Source: Plantactinospora sp. BC1
GTDB lineage: Bacteria; Actinomycetota; Actinomycetes; Mycobacteriales; Micromonosporaceae
Reading direction: 5' to 3'
Assembly (NCBI RefSeq): GCF_003030345.1
Contig: NZ_CP028158.1
Coordinates: 6,696,001 to 6,760,000, forward strand
DNA length: 64,000 bases
The notes under the pieces are model-generated. The model was not told the origin of the DNA and did not search any database. It was given only the letters and a program-made list of their open reading frames with translations. The translations under genes were made by a program, and so were the position numbers. Shown piece by piece: positions 34,259-43,181 of the stretch (position 1 is the first letter of the stretch; each line of letters begins with the position of its first letter).

Positions 34259-35041
34259 GTGGGTGAGGAAACGCGCGCGGGCGGAAGCGTGACGTTGCGC
34301 GTCACCTCGCCCGAGGGGAGGGTCCGGGGCGTGGAACTGGCGGACGGGCCGGTCACGGTCGGGCGTATCGCGCCGGACCACACCCCGGACGTGGCGCTGG
34401 AGCCGGATCCGCAGCGCTGGGTCGGCCGGCTGCACTGCACCCTGGACTACAGCGACGGCGGCTGGACGGTCACCGACAACGCGAGCGTCAACGGCACCCT
34501 GCTCCGCTCGCTGAGTGGACGCACCGAACGCCTGGTCGGAAACCGCCGCCTGCGGCACGGCGACGCACTGCTGATCCTCGGCGACATGTCCCCGGACGGC
34601 GAGCCGCTGTACTGGGAGCTGACGCTGCTCGACCCGCACACCACCCAGCCCGCGCCGTTCGAGTCGACACCTGCGGCGCCGACCCGCGGGCCGTGCCTGC
34701 GCTACGACTGGGTGGCCGCGCGGGCGTACCGCGTCGACGACAGCGGTGAGACCCCGGTCAGCGGGCTGCGGCCGCAGGGTCACCAACTGTTGCGGTACAT
34801 GGTGGGTCGCAGCAGCGCCGGTGCGGCGGTCGCCTGCGGGCACGAGGAACTCATCACCGCGCTCTGGGGGCCCCGGGAGGAGTGGCCGGTGGGCCGCGCC
34901 TACACCCGTGCCGACCTGGCCGGCGTCGTACGCGCGGTGCGCCGCGCCATCGAGGCGGATCCGTCCGTGCCGCGCATCCTGGAGACCATCACCGGCATCG
35001 GGTACCGGCTCATCGTCAGCGATCCCGGGGACGACCGGTGA
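34259..35041 (+). CDS. FHA domain fused to an OmpR-type winged helix
   Basis: A 260-residue protein. The FHA domain (about 11-110) shows VGRIAPDH, VGRLHC and NASVNGTLL, the phosphothreonine-binding loops. The C-terminal domain (about 160-260) reads as an OmpR/PhoB-like winged helix: PQGHQLLRYMVG, HEELITALWG, and LETITGIGYRLIV. So phosphopeptide recognition is joined to a fold that normally binds DNA. GTG at 34259 follows AGAAGGAG. Its stop overlaps the start of the kinase gene (GTGA). The natural reading is that it binds a target phosphorylated by that kinase. Confidence 0.85.
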   Translation: MGEETRAGGSVTLRVTSPEGRVRGVELADGPVTVGRIAPDHTPDVALEPDPQRWVGRLHCTLDYSDGGWTVTDNASVNGTLLRSLSGRTERLVGNRRLRHGDALLILGDMSPDGEPLYWELTLLDPHTTQPAPFESTPAAPTRGPCLRYDWVAARAYRVDDSGETPVSGLRPQGHQLLRYMVGRSSAGAAVACGHEELITALWGPREEWPVGRAYTRADLAGVVRAVRRAIEADPSVPRILETITGIGYRLIVSDPGDDR

Positions 35042-36084
35042 GCCTGCTGGAGAGCGGTGACCGGGTCACCGAGACGCTCGTGGTGGACCGGCTGCTCGGT
35101 GAGGGCGCCTTCGCCGAGGTGCACCGGGTACGCCACGAGTACCTCGGCTGGCAGGCCATGAAGGTCTTCAAGCGGGTCGCCTCGCTCGACGAGACCCGTA
35201 CCCTGCTGGAGGAGGCCCGGCTGCTCTCCACACTCGGGCATCCGAACATCGTCCGGGTGTTCGACGCCGGCACCGTGCGTACCCCGCAGGGCGTCCGGGG
35301 GTTCTTCACCATGGAGTACGTGGCCGGGGGCAGCCTGGAGCGGCTGATCCGCGCACACGGGCCGACGATTCCGGTCGAGCTGGCGGTCGAGGTGGCCGAG
35401 CAGATCGCCTCCGGGCTGACCGCCGCGCACGAACAGGACCCGCCGATCCTGCACCGCGACCTCACGCTCGCCAACATCCTCGTCGGATACGAGGGCAGCG
35501 GCCTGCGGATCCGGATCAGCGACTTCGGGCTCGCCAAGCGCGCCGACCCGTTCACGATGCTGGCCAGCGCCCAGGGCACGTTCGCCTTCATGGCACCGGA
35601 GGTGTTGCGCCGCGAGGGGTACTCCCGGGCCAGCGATGTGTGGTCGGTGGGCACCATCGTGTACCTGCTGCTGACCAACCGCCTCCCCTACGACGACGGT
35701 GCACCCCTGTCGTCGTACTCGCCGGGCCGGTTCGCGCGGGTACCGCTGCCGCCGAGCCGCTACCACCCGGAGGTGGACCCGGAGCTGGACCGGATCCTGC
35801 TCTCCGCCCTGGAGGTCGACCCGGCCGACCGGCCGGCCACGGCGGGGGTGCTCGCCGCCGAACTGCGCGGCCGGCGACTCGGCGGCGGCTCCTCCCGCAG
35901 CGAGGGCGAGCCGGCGGACGCCCGGGCCCGGCGGCTCGCCGAACAGGCGCTGGCGCTGGCCCGGCACGCCGGTCAACTCGACCGAGCGGCGGGGCTGATG
36001 GCACAGGCGCTGGAGCTGTCACCGGACCTGCGCGCCCGCTACCTGCCCAAGCTGAATCTCTGGCGACGAGGGGTGACGATGTGA
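35038..36084 (+). CDS. Ser/Thr protein kinase
   Basis: A 348-residue soluble kinase. Gly loop LGEGAFAEV (20-28), catalytic Lys in AMKVFK (K42), HRDLTLANIL catalytic loop (D141, N146), DFG (162-164) and APE (186-188) are all present, so it should be active. HRDLTLAN replaces the common HRDLKPEN. It has no membrane helix or PASTA repeats; a short helical tail (about 300-340) looks TPR-like. Coupled by 4-bp GTGA overlaps to the FHA gene before it and the GrpE-like gene after it. Likely substrates are its operon partners. Confidence 0.92.
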   Translation: MSLLESGDRVTETLVVDRLLGEGAFAEVHRVRHEYLGWQAMKVFKRVASLDETRTLLEEARLLSTLGHPNIVRVFDAGTVRTPQGVRGFFTMEYVAGGSLERLIRAHGPTIPVELAVEVAEQIASGLTAAHEQDPPILHRDLTLANILVGYEGSGLRIRISDFGLAKRADPFTMLASAQGTFAFMAPEVLRREGYSRASDVWSVGTIVYLLLTNRLPYDDGAPLSSYSPGRFARVPLPPSRYHPEVDPELDRILLSALEVDPADRPATAGVLAAELRGRRLGGGSSRSEGEPADARARRLAEQALALARHAGQLDRAAGLMAQALELSPDLRARYLPKLNLWRRGVTM

Positions 36085-36605
36085 ACCGCATGACGCGACT
36101 GCGCGAGGAGCTTCGCCAGCGCCGGCATCATCGGGAGTTCCGGATCGCGCCTCCGATGTGGACGGAGTCGCAACGGGCCCGCCTGGAGGGCCTGCTGACC
36201 GCGGTCCGGGACGCGCAGCCGGACGAGAGGGAAGCACCGCCCGCCGAGCCGGACGAGGCGGCCCTGGCGACGGCCGTGACGAACCTGTGGCGGGCCCAGC
36301 GCAGGCTCGCCGCGGCCGGCGAGCGCCCCTCGCCCCGGGACCGCCAGGCCGGCCGCTACCTGCGTACGTCCACCGAGGCGCTGGCCGACGCCGGCCTGGT
36401 CGTCCAGGACCACGACGGCGACGTCTTCAACGTGGGGCGGGAACTCGAAGTCCTGGTCTACCAGGAGAACCCGGCCCTGACCGCCGAGACAGTCATCGAG
36501 ACCGTACGGCCGTCCGTCTATCTGCACGACCGGCTCATCCAGGTGGGGCAGGTCATCGTCGGCACCCCCACCCAGCCCGTTGACGGAGGAAACGAGCATG
36601 CGTGA
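36081..36605 (+). CDS. GrpE-like nucleotide exchange factor
   Basis: A 174-residue protein. A helical N-terminal half with RLEGLLTAVRDAQ and LWRAQRRLAAAGE is followed by a beta domain similar to the C-terminus of GrpE: VETVRPSVYLHDRLIQVGQV and IVGTP. Sequence identity to housekeeping GrpE is low and the usual long dimer helix is shortened. It overlaps the Hsp70 gene by 8 bp, supporting the assignment as its exchange factor. Confidence 0.75.
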   Translation: MNRMTRLREELRQRRHHREFRIAPPMWTESQRARLEGLLTAVRDAQPDEREAPPAEPDEAALATAVTNLWRAQRRLAAAGERPSPRDRQAGRYLRTSTEALADAGLVVQDHDGDVFNVGRELEVLVYQENPALTAETVIETVRPSVYLHDRLIQVGQVIVGTPTQPVDGGNEHA

Positions 36606-39084
36606 CACCATCGACTTCGGCATCGACCTTGGCACCACCAACAGCGCGATCGCGGTGGTGGAGGAGGACGGCGGCGTCGCCGTCATCAAGAACAACGACG
36701 GCTGGGACATCACGCCCTCGGCGGTGTGGATTCCGAAGCCCGGCGTGGTGCACGTCGGTCGTCGAGCGCGCGAGCGGGTGCAGAGCGACCCGGAGAACGC
36801 GACCGCCGAGTTCAAGCTGGAGATGGGGCTGGCCGACGCCGGCAAGCGGTTCGGCAGGGCCGGCACGACGCTGACGCCGCCGCAGCTCTCCGCCGAGGTG
36901 CTCAAGTCGCTGCGGGCGGACGCCGCGCACCACAGCGGCAGCCCACCGGACGCGGCCGTCATCACCGTGCCGGCCGCCTTCTCGCTGAACCAGAACAAGG
37001 CGACTCTGGAGGCGGCGGCGCTCGCCGGGCTCAGCGCCGCGTGCCCGCTCGTCCAGGAGCCCACCGCGGCGGCCTTCGCGTACGGCTTCCACGACGCCGA
37101 CGACCGGGCGTACTGGATGGTGTTCGACTTCGGCGGCGGCACGTTCGACGCGGCGGTGGTGAGCAAGCGCGACGGGGACCTGCGGGTGCTGAACCACGCC
37201 GGTGACCCGTACCTGGGCGGCAAGCTCATCGACTGGGCGGTGGTGGAGCGGATCCTGGCCCCCGCCGCCGCGGCCGAGTTCGGCTTCGCCGACTTCCGCC
37301 GGGACAACCCGGAATGGCGGGTGCACTTCGCCAAGCTGAAGTGGCTCGCCGAGGAGGGCAAGATCGAGCTTTCCCGCCGGGACGCGATCGACCTGTCGGT
37401 GGAGCTGACGGTCGGCGGAGGGGAGGTCGAGACGTTCGAGTACACGCTCCGCCGGGACGAACTCGACCGGGTCGCCGAGCCGTTCTACGCCCGGGCGACG
37501 AACCTGTGCCGCACCGCGCTCGCCGACGGCGGGCTGGACGCGGGCGACATCGACCGGCTGCTGCTGGTCGGCGGCACCACCCTCGCGCCCGGACTGCGGG
37601 AGCGCCTCGCCGACAGCCGCGACGGGCTCGGGATAGCGCTCGACACCAGCCTGGATCCGACCACCGTGGTCGCCCGGGGCGCCGCCATCTTCGCCAGTAC
37701 GGTCCGGCGCCCCGACCCACCGTCGTTCCAGCCGGCGGCCGGCGAGTTCGCCCTGCAACTCGCGTACGAGCCCAGCGTCACGACCACCACCCCGGTGGTC
37801 GCCGGCAAGGTGCACGCCGCCGCACCCGTGGACTGGACCGGGTACGGCGTGACGCTGCGCAACCCGGACGGGCAGCCGCCGTTCCGCACCGGACGGCTGG
37901 AGCTGAACGCCGAGGGCGCCTTCCTGACCGAGGTCGCCATCGATCCACACACGACCTCGCGGTTCACGGTGGAACTCACCGACCGGTCCGGTGTACCGCA
38001 GAAGATATCCCCCGACACGCTCTCCATCACGCACCGGGAGGTGGAGTTCGGCGGTGCCCGGCTGACCCACTCGCTCGGCATCCAGCTCGCCGACCGGGCG
38101 TTCGCGCCGCTGCTGCGCAAGGGCGCGACGCTGCCGACCCGGGCGCGCGAGGTGTTCCGCACCGCCGCCGCGCTGCGCCGTTCGGACGCCGATGCCGTGG
38201 TCCGGATCCCGGTGGTGCAGGGCGAACGGGACCGCGCCGACCGCAACCGCCCGGTCGGCATGCTGGAGATCCGCCCGCTGGACGTGCGGATCGACCTGCC
38301 CGCCGGAACGGAGGTCGAGGTGACGTTCGAGGTGGACACCTCCAGCCTGGTCACCGTTGTCGCCGACGTACCGCTGATCCAGGCCCAGTTCGAGGCGGAG
38401 ATCAACCTCGACGAGGTTCGCACGCCGCAGGCGGACGAACTGGCGACCGCGCTGGCCGAGGCCGAGCAGCGGATGGCCGCGCTGCACGAGTCGCGCGCGT
38501 CGGACGTACCGGAGGTGCGCGACCGGCTTCAGCGGCTCGACGACGAGGGCACCCTGACCACCGCGCGGGAGCAGGTCCGGGCCGCTGGCGTCGACGCGGG
38601 CGCGGCCGCCACCGCCGAGGACCGGCTGCGTGAGGTGCAGGCGCAGCTCGACGACATCGAGGAGGCGGCCGACCGGCCGGCACTGGTACGGGAGCTGCGT
38701 GACCTGCTCGGCGAGGCCGGTCGGCTGGTCTCCGAGGTGGGGCATCCCGCCGACCGGTCGGCGCTGGCCGAGTTCGAGCAGCGCGCGAACGAGGCCATCG
38801 AGAGCGGCAGCTCGGCGCGGATCAAGGCGGAGACCGAGCGGGTCACCGAGTTCCTCATCGAGCTCGAACGGCGGCAGCCGGGCTGGTCGGTACGCCTGTT
38901 CTACGCGCTCTGCGAGCAGCAGGGTCGGATGCAGCCGGCCGGTGAGGCGCGCGGGCTCGTCCGGGAGGGCAAGGAGGCGCTGGCCGCCGGCGACGAACGC
39001 GCGCTCGACGCGGTCAACTCGCGGCTGGTCCGGTTGCTGCCGCGCGAGGAGCAGCCGAAAATCATCGGGCTGGTCGGCCGGTGA
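36598..39084 (+). CDS. Hsp70-family chaperone with a beta-rich linker insert
   Basis: An 828-residue Hsp70. The ATPase domain (1-370) has FGIDLGTTNSAIAVV, FDFGGGTFDAAVV and LLLVGGTTLAPGLRE. A recognisable substrate-binding beta domain follows only at about 488-590 (THSLGIQLADRAF, VVQGERDRADRN, EVEVTFEVDTSSL). Between them lie about 118 extra residues rich in strands (PVDWTGYGVTLRNPDG...), absent from DnaK. The C-terminal 230 residues are helical, longer than the DnaK lid. ATG 36598 follows GGAGGAAA. Distinct from housekeeping DnaK in operon context. Confidence 0.93.
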   Translation: MRDTIDFGIDLGTTNSAIAVVEEDGGVAVIKNNDGWDITPSAVWIPKPGVVHVGRRARERVQSDPENATAEFKLEMGLADAGKRFGRAGTTLTPPQLSAEVLKSLRADAAHHSGSPPDAAVITVPAAFSLNQNKATLEAAALAGLSAACPLVQEPTAAAFAYGFHDADDRAYWMVFDFGGGTFDAAVVSKRDGDLRVLNHAGDPYLGGKLIDWAVVERILAPAAAAEFGFADFRRDNPEWRVHFAKLKWLAEEGKIELSRRDAIDLSVELTVGGGEVETFEYTLRRDELDRVAEPFYARATNLCRTALADGGLDAGDIDRLLLVGGTTLAPGLRERLADSRDGLGIALDTSLDPTTVVARGAAIFASTVRRPDPPSFQPAAGEFALQLAYEPSVTTTTPVVAGKVHAAAPVDWTGYGVTLRNPDGQPPFRTGRLELNAEGAFLTEVAIDPHTTSRFTVELTDRSGVPQKISPDTLSITHREVEFGGARLTHSLGIQLADRAFAPLLRKGATLPTRAREVFRTAAALRRSDADAVVRIPVVQGERDRADRNRPVGMLEIRPLDVRIDLPAGTEVEVTFEVDTSSLVTVVADVPLIQAQFEAEINLDEVRTPQADELATALAEAEQRMAALHESRASDVPEVRDRLQRLDDEGTLTTAREQVRAAGVDAGAAATAEDRLREVQAQLDDIEEAADRPALVRELRDLLGEAGRLVSEVGHPADRSALAEFEQRANEAIESGSSARIKAETERVTEFLIELERRQPGWSVRLFYALCEQQGRMQPAGEARGLVREGKEALAAGDERALDAVNSRLVRLLPREEQPKIIGLVGR

Positions 39085-40001
39085 CCGCGCCGGCCCTGAG
39101 CACCGACCTGGCGCTGAGCCGGGCCACGGCCGCCGCCCGGCGCGGCGACCTGGACGCTGCCGCCGAGATTCTGGTCGCGTTGGACGGCGACGAGCCGGCC
39201 AGCCTCGACCTGCTCGCCCGGATCCGTGCCCAGCAGGGGCGCTGGCAGGAGGCAGACGAGTGCTGGGCGGCGGTCCAGGCGATCGACCCGGGGCACGAGG
39301 GCGCCGCCGAGGGCCGTCGGGCGGTCGCCGCCATCCTCGCCGGTGATCGCCGGCCACGTCCGGTCGTCCCGCCGGTGCGCCTCGCGGCGGCCGGCGCGGT
39401 GCTGGTGGTCGCGGTCGCCGCCGGTACCGTGGTCGTGCTCCCGTCGCTGTCAGCCTCGCCGCCTGCCAGGCCCGCCGCGTCCGTGACCACCCCGGCGCCG
39501 GAGACGGTGGCGCTGGACGCGGAGCGGCGCCGTGCCGCGGAGTTGCAGGGCCGGCTCGAGCAGATCGAGGCGGACAGGCAGGCGGCCGCCCAGGCGTTGG
39601 CCGCCCGGCTCGACGCGATAGCTCGCGGTGTCACCCTGCCCGGCGTCGTGGTGAAGCGCCGGCCGGACACGGTGGAGGTCTACTTCCGGAGGGGCCTGTT
39701 CAGCCGCGACGCCTGGTTGACCTCGTACGGCGCGGACGTGCTCGCCGACGTCGGCCGCCGGCTGCCCGACCTCGACGTGTCCGTGACCGTGGTCGGGCAC
39801 AGCGTGCCGGTGCCAGGCGGACGCACCAGCGGCGGCTCGGGTACGGCGCTGAGCCGGGCCCGGGTCGCGGCGCGGGAGCTTGCGGAGGCCGGTGACCTGC
39901 CGCTGACCGCGTTCACCCTCCGCTCCGCCGACCAGTCGCAGGGCCCGTTCCGCGAACCGGCCCGCAACCGCACCGCGAGCCTCGTCCTCACCCCGTCGTG
40001 A
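39081..40001 (+). CDS. TPR - membrane helix - OmpA-like protein
   Basis: A 306-residue protein. Residues 8-85 form TPR-like helices (ATAAARRGDLDAAAEILVAL, GRWQEADECWAAVQAIDPGH). A membrane helix follows at about 98-118 (LAAAGAVLVVAVAAGTVVVL). A coiled coil (about 135-170) leads to an OmpA-C-like domain with DVSVTVVGHSVPVPGG and a closing NRTASLVL. It starts by a GTGA overlap with the Hsp70 gene. The TPR could hold the chaperone inside while the outer domain contacts the cell wall. Confidence 0.8.
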   Translation: MTAPALSTDLALSRATAAARRGDLDAAAEILVALDGDEPASLDLLARIRAQQGRWQEADECWAAVQAIDPGHEGAAEGRRAVAAILAGDRRPRPVVPPVRLAAAGAVLVVAVAAGTVVVLPSLSASPPARPAASVTTPAPETVALDAERRRAAELQGRLEQIEADRQAAAQALAARLDAIARGVTLPGVVVKRRPDTVEVYFRRGLFSRDAWLTSYGADVLADVGRRLPDLDVSVTVVGHSVPVPGGRTSGGSGTALSRARVAARELAEAGDLPLTAFTLRSADQSQGPFREPARNRTASLVLTPS

Positions 40002-40210
40002 TTCAGGACGTCCGGCAGGTGCAGCAGTCGCCACCGGGGCCGCCCGCCGACAGCGCCTCTACGAGCGTCAGGTCTGCTCCGGCCCGCCGACGGCGCGGCC
40101 CTCCGGCGTGTGCCGCGGGCAGCCGTCGGGCGCGGAGATCCGCTGATCCCCAGCGCCGCGCCCGATGAGCTGCCCGGCCGGCCCGGACGGCTCCTCGCAG
40201 CCCAGAGCGC

Positions 40211-40810
40211 TCAGAGCCCGTCACGCTTCATCGCCGCGACGATCCACACGTGGCGGTCCGCGTTGGTCTGGCTGAACTCGTTGTCGTAGTTGAGGCCGTA
40301 GGGCCAGAAGTGTCCCCCACCGGTACGGATGACCGCGTTCGGGCCGTCGTACTGTCGTACGAGGGCCGTGGCTTGCGCGCCGGTCCAGGTACCGCTGCCG
40401 CCGAGGGAATGCCAACCACCGCTCAGACCCACGCCCAGGGTGTGGGCCGTCTCGTGCAACGCCGTCCGCTCAGTCATGTAACTGCGGTTGCTGCCGAACC
40501 GGATGCTTCCGTTGATGTTGCCGTCAGCCGTCGGTACGCCGGGCACATAGTGCACGGTGATCGACTTACCAAGGTCGCTGAGGGCGTTGTACCGTGCCAC
40601 AGCGGCGTTCATGGCCGACGTGATGCGCGCATATGCGTCCTGTTGATCCGCGGTCGGGTTCTGCGCCCGGGCAAGGGTCCAGGTGATCGTCGCCGCTGGC
40701 GCCGCCCTGGTCTGCGTGGCAGCCGGGGCGGCGTGGACCGCGCTGGGGCTGGCTACGACGCCGATGGCGAGAACGGCGAGAGCTACCTGCCTGAGGCGAG
40801 TTAGGGTCAT
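40211..40810 (-). CDS. secreted metalloprotease-like protein
   Basis: A 199-residue protein with a signal peptide (LALVAIGVV-type core, cleavage near VHAAPA). ALHETAHTLGVG carries HExxHxxG (H119, E120, H123), followed by WH that could give the third zinc ligand. GSNRSYMTERTALHE is similar to small secreted actinomycete metalloproteases. The catalytic domain is short (about 160 residues). AAGGAG precedes the ATG. Transcribed towards the end of the Hsp70 operon. Confidence 0.75.
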   Translation of the reverse strand: MTLTRLRQVALAVLAIGVVASPSAVHAAPAATQTRAAPAATITWTLARAQNPTADQQDAYARITSAMNAAVARYNALSDLGKSITVHYVPGVPTADGNINGSIRFGSNRSYMTERTALHETAHTLGVGLSGGWHSLGGSGTWTGAQATALVRQYDGPNAVIRTGGGHFWPYGLNYDNEFSQTNADRHVWIVAAMKRDGL

Positions 40811-41048
40811 TGTGGACTCTCCTTCAACTGCACCGCCCAGCGCTCTGACGTGGGGCGAACGGGTGACGATTCCGTAGACCGTGCGTTGTCACTCCGGCCG
40901 AACTGACTCGTGTTCGTGACAACAGTTCGCGATGACGGACGACGGGTCCACGCATTCGTCGTACGGCGTGGGGCCAGTGACGCGCGAACACTGACCAGAC
41001 ATCGAAGACCATCAACCCTCTGGGGTTAAAGGCTCCTGCGTGGACAAG

Positions 41049-41062
41049 TGTTAGCGATCACA
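41049..41062. promoter_or_regulatory. LacI-type operator-like site TGTTAGCGATCACA
   Basis: TGTTAGCGATCACA differs by one base from the reverse complement of the site at 5471-5484 (TGTTAGCGCTCACA). It lies just upstream of the dehydrogenase remnant at 41070 and 240 bp upstream of the metalloprotease gene. It may be functional or left over. Confidence 0.4.
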
Positions 41063-41069
41063 TCGATAC

Positions 41070-41534
41070 ATGTCAAGCAATCGGACAGGGTCGTTCAGCA
41101 AGGCTCCGGCGCCTCGTCCCGGGCCAGAACTGGCGACACTCGCCGGCATCGCACCCGACGGCTGGCTCGTGCTGTGCGGATACGACCGCGAACCGCTGAC
41201 CCTGCCCACCCAGCAGATGGTCCTCGACCGGCTGCACGTCATGGTCAACCCGTCCGGTTCCCCGCACGACCTCCGCGACACCCTCGCGTTCTCGGTGGCG
41301 CACGGCATCCTGCCCGAGATCACCCCGATCGGCCTGCGGGACGCCAATCCGGTTCTGGACAACATGGCCAGGGGCAACCCCGGCAAACGCTCGGTCATCA
41401 CCTTCGACCGAACCTCCCTGGACAGGGCGTTGGCGTGGCAGGACCGGCGAGCCGGGTCACCGTGCCGTCGAGACTGTGGCCTCGGCGACGAGGGTCCAGA
41501 CGATCTGCGCGAACGCAGGGATCTGGTCGCTTAG
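41070..41534 (+). pseudogene. C-terminal remnant of a zinc-type alcohol dehydrogenase
   Basis: The frame contains GWLVLCGYDREPLTLPTQQ, VMVNPSGSPHDLRDTLAF and GLRDANPVLDNMARG, which is the C-terminal catalytic/cofactor tail of medium-chain dehydrogenases. The N-terminal zinc domain and Rossmann motif (GxGxxG) are missing, and residues after about 125 do not match the family. It is a truncated relic of about 110 residues. Confidence 0.75.
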
Positions 41535-42008
41535 GCCGGTCTCGTCCAAGGCATCGCTCGGTGCAACGATGGCCCGCCCGCGCTCGACGAGGCCGAAGTC
41601 CCCCAGGTGATCAGTGGAGTGGAGTGGCGCGCCGGCCAGCCTGATCCCGGGCGTTCCCGGCTGGTGGGTCAGCTACGGCCATCGCAGCCGACCGCGCCGC
41701 GCTTCGTCGGTGTGGCACCCAGTTAGTCCGCCAACCGGTGCAGAAAAGGGAACGAGGAGCGGCCGACGGCCGGGGTTCGGCCACCAGATCTACGGGCAGC
41801 GGCACGCCGTGGAACGCGGCATAAATTGACTGAAACGCCACTGCGAAGTCGTCACCCGCTACACCAAAAATTGCCATACGCTACCCAGCCGCCTGCGCAT
41901 TTAGACGCATCTGGCGGCGGCAACGATTGAACGCGGTCGCCGAACGGCCCCGGCGGCGGCCGTGTCACTACTGGCCGGGCCACCGGGGCCGCTGGTCGTA
42001 CCGAATTT
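41535..42008. other. 474-bp gap with little coding evidence
   Basis: The best frame is on the minus strand at 41611-41877 (88 residues, starting MAIFGVAGDDFAVAFQSIY), which could be a real N-terminal fragment but its second half looks like a shadow frame. No family is recognised. A long GC-rich inverted repeat lies at 41946-41990. Confidence 0.4.
41946..41990 (-). terminator. hairpin after the two-helix membrane protein gene
   Basis: GGCCCCGG (41946-41953) and CCGGGGCC (41983-41990) form a perfect stem with a long loop, about 20-60 bp past the stop of the minus-strand gene at 42009. Confidence 0.45.
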
Positions 42009-42320
42009 CTAGTGGTTGTCGACGTCGGTGCGCGGGTCGGTGTCCCTGCTGCGGCTGCCGGCCTTGGCCAGACCCCGGCTAACCATGTACCCGACGGTGA
42101 GCAGGGTGATGAACCACCACGCCTTGTCTGCGGCGAACAGGTCCTGGCCATCGTTGTTCCCGCTGTCCCCGACCACGCTGGAGGCAATCAGGACACCGAT
42201 GACAGCGAGCACGTAGACGACCAGTTCGCTGGTCTTGAACGACGGCTTCGTCTCGTCGCCGCGCGCACGGATGCGCGAAATCCCGGTAGTGCCGTTGTTT
42301 CCGTGGGTGGACGAACTCAT
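42009..42320 (-). CDS. small two-helix membrane protein
   Basis: A 103-residue protein with a polar N-terminus and two hydrophobic helices (about 32-50 VVYVLAVIGVLIASSVVG and 68-85 WWFITLLTVGYMVSRGLA), then a basic-acidic tail. AGGAGAG precedes the ATG. Similar small proteins are widespread in actinomycetes without known function. Confidence 0.75.
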   Translation of the reverse strand: MSSSTHGNNGTTGISRIRARGDETKPSFKTSELVVYVLAVIGVLIASSVVGDSGNNDGQDLFAADKAWWFITLLTVGYMVSRGLAKAGSRSRDTDPRTDVDNH

Positions 42321-42489
42321 CTGGCACTCTCCTGATGCTTGGCAATTATCGGCGATGTCACCGGTCCACTCATTTCCTCCGGCGGGGCATCATCTACCCC
42401 CGTCAGTTCGATCTCACACATCGCTATTAGCGTCCGGCCGGTGGCTCGGGCTTTCCGGCGAGGTACGGGACATCGCCAGCGCGCCGGAG

Positions 42490-43131
42490 TTACCCGCGCC
42501 TGCTGTCCGCACGGACGGCGGTGACGGCGGCTGCCATCCGGGCGAGGCGAGCACCCTGGAATCGGGCCGCTTCGAGGACCGCCTTGGCGTACTCGGGATC
42601 CCGGCTGGCGCGGCTCTCCACCTGGCTGACGCCGTACGGGTTCCCGCCACCGGCGTGGGCGACGGCGTAGTTCAGGTAACCCGTGGGCAGGATGATCGAC
42701 CCCCAGTGGTGGAACGTCTGGTAGAGGCTGAGCAGGGTCGCCTCCTGGCCACCGTGTTCCTCGTAGCTGGCGACGAAGCCAGTCGCCGGCTTGTCGGCCA
42801 GCTCCTCGGCCTGCCACGGGGCGGTCGTGGTGTCGAGGAACTGGCGCAGTTGGGAGCAGACGTTCCCGAAACGGGTCGGCGTGCCGAAGGCGTACCCGTT
42901 GGCCCACCGGAGGTCGTCCAGGGTGGCCAGCGGGACATCGGCGGTGGCATCGAGGTGTGCCCGCCACTGCGGCTTGGCATCGACCACCTGATCCGGCGCC
43001 AACTCTGCCACCCGGCGCAGGCGGACCTCCGCGCCGGCGTCGGCGGCGCCGTCGACAAATGCCTGCGCGAGACGGTGCACGGTGCCCGTGGCGGAGTAGT
43101 AGATGACGGCGATCCTGGCGTCCGCCTGCAT
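42490..43131 (-). CDS. wrbA: WrbA-type flavodoxin-like NAD(P)H:quinone oxidoreductase
   Basis: A 213-residue protein. FMN phosphate loop YYSATGTVHRLA near the N-terminus, GTPTRFGNVCSQLRQFLD as the second FMN loop, and HHWGSIILPTGYLN are family signatures. It should carry out two-electron reduction of quinones. GGAGG precedes the ATG. Stands alone between the membrane protein gene and the AfsR-like gene. Confidence 0.9.
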   Translation of the reverse strand: MQADARIAVIYYSATGTVHRLAQAFVDGAADAGAEVRLRRVAELAPDQVVDAKPQWRAHLDATADVPLATLDDLRWANGYAFGTPTRFGNVCSQLRQFLDTTTAPWQAEELADKPATGFVASYEEHGGQEATLLSLYQTFHHWGSIILPTGYLNYAVAHAGGGNPYGVSQVESRASRDPEYAKAVLEAARFQGARLARMAAAVTAVRADSRRG

Positions 43132-43181
43132 GGTTGCCTCCTCTGGTCGGCTCGGTTCCCGATCAACCGTGCCGGGCAGGC

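Noticed and set aside
40003-40224. Minus-strand frame ending GGDCCTCRTS that recalls a Cys-rich peptide precursor
   Set aside because: The N-terminal part is Arg-rich shadow-like sequence, there is no ribosome binding site, and no maturation enzyme gene is nearby.
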